From: Phaeotremella fagi
Taxonomy: Eukaryota > Basidiomycota > Tremellomycetes > Tremellales > Phaeotremellaceae
Reading direction: 5' to 3'
Assembly: GCA_001599715.1 (NCBI GenBank)
Contig: BCHU01000013.1
Location: 868,001 to 932,000 of the forward strand
DNA: 64,000 bases
In this document: piece after piece, positions 44,001 to 53,733 of the stretch
Layout: the number at the start of each line of letters is the position of its first letter
Numbering within the stretch: the first letter of the stretch is position 1
The notes under the pieces: generated by a model
Databases searched by the model: none
What the model saw: the letters and a program-made list of their open reading frames with translations, nothing else
What the model was told of the DNA's origin: nothing
Position numbers and translations under genes: made by a program

Positions 44001-46462
44001 GTTTTCCAGTGGCAAGATGTTTGTTACGATATCAAGATCAAAGGTGAAACCAGAAGGATTTTGGATCATGTGGACGGATTTATTCGTCCTGGGGAGATGA
44101 CTGCTTTGATGGGTAAGCTTACTTTTCTAGTTTTCCTTGCTCTTGAGAGGATTAGAGTGGCATGACAACACGTGGCACTTTCATTTTCTCTTTCTTGACC
44201 CTATATAATTCTAGTTTTGCTTGGCTAACTCGAGTCCTTTAGGTGTTTCTGGAGCTGGTAAAACAACCTTGTTGGATTGTTTAGCTACAAGAGTAACTAT
44301 GGGAGTCATCACCGGTGAAATGCTTGTCGACGGTCAACAACGTGATCTATCTTTCCAACGTAAAACTGGATACGTTCAACAACAAGATCTTCATCTTCAA
44401 ACCACTACTGTCAGAGAAGCTCTTCGATTCAGTGCTCTCCTCCGTCAACCTGCTCATATCCCACGTCAAGAGAAACTCGATTACGTCGAAGAAGTTTTGG
44501 CACTACTCGAAATGTCTGAATACGCTGATGCCGTCGTCGGTGTCCCTGGTGAAGGCTTGAACGTCGAACAACGTAAACGTCTTACCATCGGTGTCGAACT
44601 TGTTGCAAAGCCAGAACTACTGTTATTCTTGGACGAACCTACTTCCGGTCTTGATTCTCAGACTTCATGGTCGATTATTGAACTTTTAATCAAGCTAAAA
44701 AATCACGGACAGGTGAATATGTTCCCTTATTAACGATGTATGACCCTTTTACTTATTAAAACCCCTTTGGCTATATTATGTACTATTCATCAACCGTCAG
44801 CGATCCTGTTCGAACGATTCGACAGGTTGTTGTTCTTGAAAAAAGGTGGACAGACCATCTACTTTGGACAGTTGGGCGAAAAAAGTCATCATTTAACGGA
44901 ATATTTCGAAAGGAACGGAGGCTACCCTTGTCCCAGAGGCGCCAACCCTGCAGAATGGATGCTTTCAGTTATCGGTGCTGCTCCTGGATCTCATACTGAT
45001 ATCGACTGGCATCAGACTTGGTTGGATTCCCCCGAACGACGAGGCGTTCGTCAAGAATTGAGTCGAATGAAGAGTGAACTCAGCAAGAAAGAGAAACCGG
45101 TCTTGTCCGATAAGGACAAGGAGAGAGCTTTCCGTGAATTCGCTGCTCCATTTGGTAGACAATATTTGGAAGTTCAGAAACGTATCTTTGAACAGTACTG
45201 GAGAACTCCTTCATATATCTACTCGAAGATCTTACTTTGTACCGCCTGTGCATTGTTTATCGGTTTCAGGTGAGTTTGATACTCGAAAACTTTTGGAATC
45301 ATACTGAATATGCCACAATAGTTTCTTCAAAGCACCAACTTCGTTGCAAGGTCTCCAAAATCAACTCTTCTCAGTGTTCATGTTATTCACAGTCTTCGGT
45401 CAAATCGTTCAACAGATCATGCCAAATTTCGTCGTTCAACGTGCCCTCTACGAAGTTAGAGAACGACCAGCCAAAACCTACAGTTGGAAAGTCTTTATGC
45501 TCAGTAACATCATCGTCGAACTCCCTTGGAACTCACTCATGGCGGTAATCATGTTCTTCTGTTGGTACTACCCCGTTGGATTCTATCGTAACGCAGCGGC
45601 GACAGGTGCTACCACTGAACGCGGCGGTCTGTTCTTCTTGCTGGTTTGGGAATTCCTCATGTTCTCGAGTACTTTTGCGACTATGGCTATTGCCGGAATT
45701 GACACGGCTGAAACTGGTGGTAACATTGCTAATTTGTTGTTCTCACTATGTCTCGTTTTCTGCGGGTAGGTTTTACAGTCGAGTGATGATGGGGTTTTTC
45801 GCTTATGGCAATCTTAGTGTCCTCGCTTCAAAGGCTACTTTACCAAGATTCTGGATTTTCATGTACTACGTAAGTGGTTTTGAACGGGTTCACGTTCTAA
45901 TACTGACGATCGAAATAGCTTTCTCCATTCACATGGCTTGTTGGTGGTAAGTGTTTATACGAAGCAATAACAATTCAAGTATCTTAACTGACCCTTGAAT
46001 AGGTATGTTGGGTACTGGAGTCGGAGACAGCAGTATCGTTTGTGCCGATAACGAACTTCTCAAGATTCCCCCACCATCAGGAATGTCTTGTACCGATTAT
46101 CTGAACCCTTACATCTCGACTTACGGAGGTTACCTCTCAGACACCTCCACCAGTACAACCTGTGAACTCTGTAGTGCAGCTTCCACCAACGTCTTCCTCG
46201 CAAACTTCAATATCTCCCCATCGGATAAATGGAGAGATTTCTGTATTTTATTGGCCTACATCGTTTTCAATATTGTTGCTGCGGTTGGTATCTACTACTT
46301 GGCTAGAGTTGTGAGTGAAAAAAATTATTCGTTGATTGGTTTGACCGGCGCTAATATGACATAATTTTTTAGCCTAGAAATCAAAAAGTTGAAGAAACCC
46401 CTCTTAGAGAAGAAGATAAGGTTGTCACGACTGAAAAAGCCGAGAGAACCGTTTCTGCTTAA
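41049..46462 (+). CDS. PDR-type ABC transporter (Cdr1/Afr1-like, ABCG)
   Basis: A gene of about 20 exons from ATG 41049 to TAA 46462, with about 1,450 residues in the full-size ABCG order NBD-TMD-NBD-TMD. NBD1 has the PDR-typical degenerate Walker [12 protein letters not shown] (Cys for Lys) and signature [16 protein letters not shown]2 has canonical Walker [12 protein letters not shown], with a variant signature [13 protein letters not shown] and Walker [13 protein letters not shown]. Two sets of six helices follow their NBDs, with a Cys-rich loop before the last helix (C-T-D-Y ... C-E-L-C). This asymmetric ATP-site pattern defines Cdr/Pdr5/Afr1 pumps, plasma-membrane exporters of azoles and other drugs. 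Confidence 0.93.
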
Positions 46463-46854
46463 TTACACTATCATAGGATCTGATTACAGATTGATACAGA
46501 AACTTGTTTATATTTTAGATCTTTCGTCTTTTTTTCTGTCTACTTATACTTTTAATCATTTAATCATAATATGCACTTGATTCTGATCTCCGTAATCAAG
46601 CACGATGTTGTTTCTACCGTAGTTGGACGAACTTGCGCACTTCCATTAGACTTTATACTGTGTCGATCAAGTCAGAAATATTATGTAAAACACTCTTGCC
46701 TTGCTTGTCTCAAAGAGACACGGAATTGTGTTGCAGATCATATCACATCTTTCTGATAGAGAGTATCTGTACCGCCCAAAAACTAATCATTGACACCCCA
46801 TCTACCACTGTATGATACAGTACAACATGATCCCAAGTCCCTCAATACCTACAT
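46463..46854. other. Intergenic
   Basis: 3' flank of the ABC transporter; AT-rich, no gene seen. Confidence 0.5.
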
Positions 46855-47040
46855 TCAAACAAAATCACGACGTCTTTCAGGTGAACCAGGAATCCTCCTT
46901 TGAACTCGATTATCTACTTGTGAGGTTTGGACTAAAGGATTCCATATCGATGTGAAGAACGAGGGTTCTCTTTGGGCTGGTGGGACGGTTGATGGGGGGG
47001 TTTGATGTGATTTTTCCGATTTTATGATGAGTTTGGACAT
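46855..47040 (-). CDS. Possible small protein gene
   Basis: An intronless 61-residue frame from ATG 47040 to TGA. It is basic and Pro/Ser/Arg-rich (S-K-L-I-I-K-S-E-K-S at the start, R-I-P-G-S-P-E-R-R-R-D-F-V at the end) with one F-F-T-S-I-W-N-P core. The ATG lies in an AAACAATG context typical of real starts, and the upstream DNA is leader-like. I do not recognise it; it could equally be chance. Confidence 0.3.
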   Translation of the reverse strand: MSKLIIKSEKSHQTPPSTVPPAQREPSFFTSIWNPLVQTSQVDNRVQRRIPGSPERRRDFV

Positions 47041-47492
47041 TGTTTTGGGAGATGAAGTGATTTAGATTGAAGACGAAAGACGGAGGTGGATTATTTGATA
47101 CTCGTTCATTTTCAACTTCCGCTCTTGGTAGACTTTGTACGAAATGATATCATGTTGTGTTTGATCATTCTGATACATTTGAATGAAAGGATTGTTGAAT
47201 GCAAGGTAGACTATATGTGATTGGAGGAGTCTTTCAATCATGTTCAGTACAGTAATCATTGCTATCCACCACATGTCGAGTGTGTCAACTCGTAAACTCT
47301 TCCAGTCCTTTACAACTATACATACACATCCTTTCATTTCTACATCTTTATAACAAAAATGCGTGTACTCAGATGGATATTCGATATCTTCTCAGACGAT
47401 CTTCTGGAGAACGATATAGTTTTTTCGAAATCCAATACCAAGACTAGACGGATTCATAGACAATCACAGATTCCAAAAACCCTCAAGAATCG
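47041..47492. other. Spacer with left direct-repeat copy
   Basis: It holds the leader of the small minus-strand ORF, the left copy of the 47/52 kb repeat (47083-47255) and the leader of the gene at 47493. Confidence 0.45.
47083..47255 (+). repeat. Direct repeat flanking the 47-52 kb block, left copy
   Basis: It contains a 32-nt block (47182-47213) identical to 52795-52826. Diverged but alignable sequence flanks it on both sides: TCATTTTC, then CCGCTCTT upstream, and GGAGTCTT, then CAATCAT downstream. Confidence 0.8.
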
Positions 47493-48032
47493 ATGAGTGG
47501 AATCATCCACCAACTCTCTCTAAAATGGGGCTCCGAGACGTTCAACGTCAACGATATACGACTTTCCGACACACCTCTGACGACAATCGCCTACGTTGGT
47601 CTTCACTGGGCGACCATCATCATCGTTCGTGAAGATGACATGGTTCGTGCCACGATGTACGAAACTATCTCTAATAATTCAACATCAGCGACTTCTGGAT
47701 TGATCGAAAGAGTCAGTACTCCTTTTTTTTGGTAAATAACAACTCGTGGCTGATGGACTTCTCAGGCAATTAGAATGTTCGTCAGATTAGAGTCGGAGAA
47801 AAGTGGGATCATTTTCAAATTCACATTCGTCAACACCGCGGTAAGTCGTGGATGCAACTTGTTGGACTCGATCTCATACATTACGTAGGCGTATTGCGAT
47901 GGAGGTTTTTTAATCCAGGAAGATCCAAATTCGTGCAGTCCATTAGCTTGTATCATTGCGTCAACTTGGATTACGTCTCCGAGAGAAAAATACGTTACCT
48001 TCCGTTCGTTAAACTTGAATGGAATAAATTGA
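47493..48032 (+). CDS. Unrecognised 145-residue protein
   Basis: Three exons (47493-47711, 47766-47840, 47889-48032) join in phase 0 and end at a TGA. The first intron uses a GTCAGT donor with a CTGAT branch. The sequence has a beta-strand feel (S-L-K-W-G-S-E-T-F-N, Y-V-G-L-H-W-A-T-I-I-I-V, M-F-V-R-L-E-S, I-I-F-K-F-T-F-V). It has four Cys near the end (Y-C-D-G-G, S-C-S-P-L-A-C-I). There is no signal peptide and no known domain. It is the first gene inside the repeat-bracketed block and could be a 5' part of the next gene instead. Confidence 0.45.
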
Positions 48033-48099
48033 AGCCGTACATGTTGTCAATCGCCGCAGTGTGCAAGATCAACACTTGCTCGGTTGAAGTCGATCTACT

Positions 48100-48190
48100 A
48101 TGAAGACGGTCAACAAGGTGGGAGAGTTTTGAGCAAGTTCTCCAACTCTGGGCTTCACCTAAAAGAAGCCTCATTGCAAATCACGGGCAT

Positions 48191-48228
<38 letters not shown>

Positions 48229-50736
48229 CCACAGCCACAGCTGTTTTCATTCAACATCGTACCATCCATATTCTCTACATGTTACATCTCTACATCTCCT
48301 TTTTTCCTTCCAACCATACAATAACATTTTCACTCTCTCACGAAACTAAAATTCTCAGGTGCCAAACCAAGTGAACCAGTTACAGTATACTGAAAAAGGA
48401 TTTTGGTGGCGTCAACACGACGTTTGGAAGAGGACAAAACCTTACCAGACGCGTGATCCGAGAAATCTTGGTGATGAGCGAGGAAAAAAGTATGATGACT
48501 GGCGTAAAGATGGGAGTTCATGCAAAAAGGTTGGGCTTGTGAGTTGAGGTCTTTATCAAGATACGAATCAAAGCTGAAACTCCGGCTTAGGCAGCCCAAG
48601 GAGCTGAAAAAGATGGTTCGTCAAACAACGTCGAGATCCGTTCCACAACTAACCAATATAGATTGATAGAAATAAAAAAGATAAGGGACCAACTAACCAG
48701 GGTCCTGGTATTCCTTGGGTAAGTTAACAAACATATTCAGTAAAACTGAATATGTCGTTAGCGTCAATGGGCACCGAACACGTGAGTGCCCCTATGATTT
48801 CATGATATTGACCTTCAGTGCTATCTTTTTGAAAAGATGCAGTAACACCCCACATTTCAAGAATCACTTCTTTGAAACCAAATACACCACTATCTATCAT
48901 GACTATGAGCGGGAAAGGATCATGAACTGGTCTTATGTTCTTCGCTCCATGCTAGCAACAGGAATTCCGGCAAGTGTCATTAAATGGCATATCCTGTTTG
49001 CGAAGGGGAAAATGAAGACACATAGTCACGGTTTGGGCTTCGAGGTGTTTGGAGTTCTAGACCTCATCCTCTGTTTTATCCGTGAGTGATAGTAGAGATT
49101 CCCAGCTGATAGACGGTAGAGTATAGAAACCCTGGATCTCAAACGACCAGAGAAATGCTTTTGAGAGGAGAGATAAAGGAACTCGACCCGTGGGAATAAG
49201 AAGAGATCAAGGAGTAAGTACAGCATTTACTGATCGGGGTGACATTCTAACCTATCGGATCAGGAGATTGATATCGGTTGACTGTAAGATCCTAACCCAT
49301 TCATCGCCCCTGTTATACTCACGACACCTCCCAAGCTGTCGATGATGATGATTTTACAAGCTCGGAGAGCCTCGATGATTCTTCTTCAAGCTCGGATGTC
49401 GATACTTCTCCAACAAGTCCGGATCTCAACGATATAGAGAAAGCTCTGATGCTGAGCCAATTGGAGGTCTGGGAGAAGGTACGTGATAGATAAGTGTGTC
49501 AACTCATAGTGCAGTGGGCTGGTCTGAGCTTGCCGAAAGCGTTGAAGTGGATCGTCTCCCATAATTCCGATTCAATTTTCAATTTTCCAAAAAATATGAT
49601 TATTCACATGATTGGTAAGTTTATCTCAAAGTCGATTGACTGACTCATATCAGGTTGGCCATGCGGCCGTCTTCACATCCCAGAGGAAGAGCGTTTGTCT
49701 GATTCCGTTGCGTCCTTGATCAATGAAGAGGATGAACTATGGATGCAAATCGTGAAGGCAGCCAAGGGGTTGACCGAGCTTTCACCCAAACTACCATCAA
49801 TCTCGTTCTTTGATGACGGTATAGCTTTTAGAAGCTTCAACGTGATTCTCGACAAATCTTCAAAAGTAAGTTTCACTGTAACAATTCGTCCTTCTGACCA
49901 CCAGAAACATTCATTCGACGAGGAAACAAAGTCAAGATTGCAGAATGGTAATGATGGAATGGAGGACTTTTCTTTCTGGAGAGAAATCGGTAAGGTCTTA
50001 TGACCTCATGTTTAACTAATGTACCAGCCACAGAGTACTGTGGCATTTGCATCGACTCGGGCTCAGAAGATTAGGATCATGGTGCAACGTCACTTTGCCG
50101 AGTCAAAGATGGACGGATCCTTAGAGATCGAGAAAATTTTCCAGTGAGTTGATTCCAAGGTAGTTTCTGACCTCAGTTATCTTTCACACACCGAGAAGCC
50201 TGATTGGGAGGGGTTACTCTCTCACATCCTTCAGAACGGTAATCGACCACATGACGTAGTGGTCAAAAGATATTTGTTGCAAATGTACCGAGATAGAGTC
50301 AGAAAGTTCCATCGGAGGTGCTGAAGAATCCCCAATAATGGCTAACATTAAAAATGCTGTGAAGGGTTTATTAAGTGTCACCCTCAGTGATGAACTTCTG
50401 GCTCTGCCACTGACACAAGAGTTTAACGGTTAGTATGTGGTGATGAATAGAGATTGACATCCAGGCTCTTCCTACCCAGACGGGATATACGAACATAATC
50501 CTCATCCCATAACATCACACTAAGCCGATTGGGCTCCTTCAAGAAGCTGTCCGAAAAATGGCTAGTATCTCATATTACAAGCCAGATATGGAGCTGGGGG
50601 GATTTAGGGGAGCTGTTGCGGATGTCTCTGATCAACGCGAAGAAGTGAGTATTACTCATTGCCGCAAAGTGAAGACTGACCCCAACAGATCATGGAACGA
50701 GCTTTTGAACTCGTTGAAGAGAATGCGGATATGTGA
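48100..50736 (+). CDS. Unrecognised intron-rich protein, about 500 residues
   Basis: At least twelve short exons with canonical signals join into one frame. Landmarks in order: E-K-G-F-W-W-R-Q-H-D-V-W-K (48361-), A-I-F-L-K-R-C-S-N, and then a conserved-looking block M-N-W-S-Y-V-L-R-S-M-L-A-T-G-I-P (48920-). An acidic Ser/Asp run follows (V-D-D-D-D-F-T-S-S-E-S), then L-E-V-W-E-K-W-A-G-L-S-L-P, H-Y-L-S-H-T-E-K-P-D-W-E-G-L-L, a C-C-K-C-T-E motif, and the end M-E-R-A-F-E-L-V-E-E-N-A-D-M at 50736. The first exon (48100-48117) and the junction near 50430-50530 are unresolved. No domain is recognised. Dense small exons argue for an expressed gene, not random sequence. Confidence 0.5.
48195..48227 (+). 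repeat. (AC)n microsatellite
   Basis: About 16 uninterrupted AC units, followed by three CCACAG-type units. It falls in the proposed first intron (48118-48360) of the gene at 48100. Confidence 0.95.
48731..48755. repeat. Perfect 11-bp inverted repeat in an intron
   Basis: ACATATTCAGT and ACTGAATATGT are exact reverse complements separated by AAA, inside the intron that starts at 48719. The stem would lie between donor and acceptor. Confidence 0.85.
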
Positions 50737-51046
50737 GGGGGTGGAATTTCCAATTTATGTAGAGGGAGGGCGAATGTAGATGAAAAACGAGATGGGTGAC
50801 ATGTGGAAGTTATTAATAACATTTATGTCCTCTATATTATATGAAAATTCCGCTCTCTGATCAGTAACAGTGATAGCAGTTGATTTCCAGTTTGACCGTC
50901 CGTGTCCCAATTGGTCTGTAGTAACCGTTATTGCCATTCCAACCTCTCACTGAAGTCATCGAAACACTGCCCATATACTGCACAATATTCATACAGCACT
51001 GGGAATTAATCCAATAGTCCCATGAAACCTGCCGAATCTCGCTCAA
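50737..51046. other. Convergent 3' spacer
   Basis: 3' ends of the 48100 gene and the acidic gene meet here; nothing else is seen. Confidence 0.45.
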
Positions 51047-52045
51047 TCATTCATCATCAACGGTTTTCCCTTTTCTTTCGTTGATGAGCGAGCGGTGTTG
51101 GAGGAGGAGGGACTCGGCCTGACGTAAAAGATCCAAATGCTCGTCGAAGCACTGAAATTTGGAGGATCAATGTCGATTATAGGCGGTGTAACTATCAGAA
51201 TAGCGACTCACTTTCCTGAGCCGTTGGACGTTTTCCTCCTTCTCTTCGATAGCCGACCCTGCCAACTCTTTTGAAGTTGTAACGTCTTCTATCATTGCAA
51301 CCTGCTCGAGGTGCTGGTCATGAATGAAAATGCTCAGTCTTCGATGTTAATGAAGAGTGGGTAAAACTTACAGCCCACTAATGAAGTCAGTCCTGTATAT
51401 AACGCATTTGTAAAGCGAAACTCACAACAGGTTCCAAGACCTCGAAAGCAACATGTCCCTCGCGTTTATAATCGGGACCAAAAGTCTTGTTGGAATCCGT
51501 GGTCAAAAGAGCGAGGTAATTTGGCTACAATCTCCGTGAGACTCTGGATGCACCGTTCACGAGCATTGACTCACAACCTGTTCTTTGTTTAGCGTTCAGT
51601 AGAGGGTGTGTTAATCAGAGCTTACTGATGGTTTTTTTGCTTTCTTCTTACTTCCACTCTTGACAACCTCCTCCTCCTCCTCCTCCTCCTCCTCATCCTC
51701 ATCCTCCTGCTCATCAACCTCATCCTCCTCATCCTCATTCTCCTCCTTATCCTCTTCGTCGTCACGTTCATCTTCCCCCTTATCGTAATCCCAAACATCG
51801 CCTCTTCCTCTGCCCTTCCCTGACGCCGTTCCTTCTTCTTCCGAAGAAAACTCTTCTCCTTCTCCTTGTTCTGTCCCCCCTGTTCCTCCTCCTTCCTCTC
51901 CTGTTCCCTCACTTTCTTCATCTTCTCCTTTCATCTCTCCATCGCCGTCTTCCCCACTATCCCTTTCTGGTTCTGTCCCCTCCTCGTGATTCTCTGACCC
52001 CCCTTCATCGGTATCCATCTCCTGATCTCCACTACAATCATTCAT
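51047..52045 (-). CDS. Acidic coiled-coil protein with microexons
   Basis: Six exons: 52045-51626, 51577-51575 (3 nt), 51524-51426, 51377-51372 (6 nt), 51313-51212 and 51151-51047. Every junction is phase 0, giving 244 residues. The first 140 residues are almost wholly Glu, Asp, Gly and Ser, with a long Glu run (CTC repeats on this strand, about 51667-51695) and a closing basic K-K-K-A-K-K patch, probably a nuclear signal. The rest reads N-Y-L-A-L-L-T-T-D-S-N, then H-L-E-Q-V-A-M-I-E-D-V-T and a helical E-E-K-E-E-N-V-Q-R-L-R-K / L-D-L-L-R-Q-A-E-S-L-L-L-Q-H segment likely to form a coiled coil. No family is recognised; acidic histone-binding proteins have a similar head. Confidence 0.6.
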
Positions 52046-52943
52046 TTGATCTTGTAAGTCATTGTTGATGTTGTTTTTTATTTAAATTTTTATTTTTTTT
52101 CATTTTATTTTTGGATTTATTTCGAACAGACCCGTTAACACCACGTCGTAGTTATCTCTACACCTGTCCAAAACCCGACTCGCGAAGGCGCACGAGACTT
52201 TCAGCATGATTGTGGATGGAGCCGCGGAAGTCAGGGCATAACGGCAGTTGTCTCAAACTCTCCAACCTTTCTCAATCAAAGACTCGACGAATCGGTAGCC
52301 AACGGCGATATCGATTGCTAATCTGAAGATCGATTCCGAACCTTGAATACGATCGGATCAAGTGATGTAGAACTGGATCAGGACGAAAGAGGTCGTGAAG
52401 AAAATGATTCCGTCAGCGACAGTTCTCGAGGTCTGTTTCTGGGAAGGATCAGTGAGATGCACCAGGCGTACATGGCGTGGACTAAATTTGGGGATGGTAT
52501 GACTCGACGAGAGATTGCGAGGAAGAAGCTGGAATTACGGGGACTATAGAAAGGTAAGTCTTTTTCCGTTGTACACGGTCCTGATCAGCTTTCAGATTCC
52601 CGAGTATATCGAAGGGAAGACTCTAATGAAGAACTGAGGAGCAGACATAGTAAAAATAGAAGGGCGATGAATTTCTTTGGCCAGAAATGGATTATCTTGT
52701 AGTATAATATGTTTCATTTTCCAAATACCGCTCTTCTTACAGGACGAAATACGCCATGTTGTCATCGATTTCATATGTTTATTCTGATACACTGGAATGA
52801 AAGGATTGTTGAATGCAAGGTAGACTGGATGTGAATGGCGGAGTCTTCCAATCATATATCCTTGAAACGACAGTATTTGTATCCTTTCACGTTAGCTTAA
52901 GTAGCCAGACTAACCATTTTTAATTCATTTTCATGAATTGAGA
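52046..52943. other. Spacer with a possible ORF remnant and right repeat copy
   Basis: It holds the acidic gene's promoter and a plus-strand open frame at 52343-52549. That frame lacks a good ATG but reads protein-like at its end (M-H-Q-A-Y-M-A-W-T-K-F-G-D-G). Possible upstream exons do not join in frame. The right copy of the direct repeat lies at 52705-52862. Confidence 0.4.
52705..52862 (+). repeat. Direct repeat flanking the 47-52 kb block, right copy
   Basis: It shares the exact 32-nt block (52795-52826) and diverged flanks with 47083-47255, in the same orientation and 5.6 kb away. Confidence 0.8.
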
Positions 52944-53273
52944 ATGCACATTACCGAAGACACTGAAATGGTTCCTCCACCCCCATCAAACACAGATGCA
53001 CCACCACCATACACCGTCTACCCACTTCCCCAAGCCCTTCCACCAATCTATGCAACGCACGACCATCACTCCATGAACCAAAACAGTACCCTTCGTAGAG
53101 CGATTGAAGATTTCACTCAATCCCAGAATCCTGTTTATTGGGGTTCAAGGAGATACTCGTATGTTGAGACTCGACAACGAAGGATAACGGTGTTGGATAG
53201 ATTGATCGAGTTGGTTGAGATTATGGGATCGGTATCGAGTTCAACTTCTTATTATCAACATTTCACCCTGTGA
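52944..53273 (+). CDS. Small Pro-rich protein with a PPPY motif
   Basis: An intronless frame of 109 residues from ATG 52944 to TGA. The N-terminal half is Pro/Thr-rich and contains A-P-P-P-Y-T-V-Y-P, matching the PPxY ligand of WW domains (for example Rsp5/Nedd4 ubiquitin ligases). The C-terminal half is a charged helix (S-R-R-Y-S-Y-V-E-T-R-Q-R-R-I-T-V-L-D-R-L-I-E-L-V). No family is recognised. It lies just outside the repeat-bracketed block. Confidence 0.5.
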   Translation: MHITEDTEMVPPPPSNTDAPPPYTVYPLPQALPPIYATHDHHSMNQNSTLRRAIEDFTQSQNPVYWGSRRYSYVETRQRRITVLDRLIELVEIMGSVSSSTSYYQHFTL

Positions 53274-53733
53274 GGGATGGATAGTACGACGTAGGTATTA
53301 CGAGATCAGGTTGTACCGTATGTAACTTATGCCACAATGTCACTTTAAAGTGGGGACTGTTTAAGCATTTTACGACCTGCCCCGTGCCCTTTAGAATGGG
53401 TGGGTGGTGTATGGTGTACGGTGAACGGTACGGGGGTGGTGTGTGTCATATAGTGGTGGTATAGAGATAGATAGTAAATAGTATACATTCATCCTTCCAT
53501 TCATCACTTTTTACATTCACTTCTCTCTTCATTCTTCACCATCTTCACATCTTCATACGTACATCACAATCAACACACACAGTAATGACATTGAATACAT
53601 ATCATTAACACAAAAGAAGCTTCACTCAACTCACTCGATCCCTTACTCCATTCATCCCTCCATCCCTCCATCCATCCACCCATCTACATCGTCTGACCCC
53701 ATCCTCTGAAACAATCCCCATCCCAAGGGCTCA
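53274..53733. other. KIN1 promoter and leader
   Basis: The second half is pyrimidine-rich, with CCATCCATC-type runs (53645-53690) typical of a 5' leader. Confidence 0.5.

Noticed and set aside
47062..47337. 91-codon minus-strand frame with Y-L-A-F-N-N-P-F-I
   Set aside because: A similar frame at 52592-52855 exists only because both lie in the direct repeat. The reading frames differ outside the 32-nt identity and neither has coding character, so the DNA repeat is reported instead.
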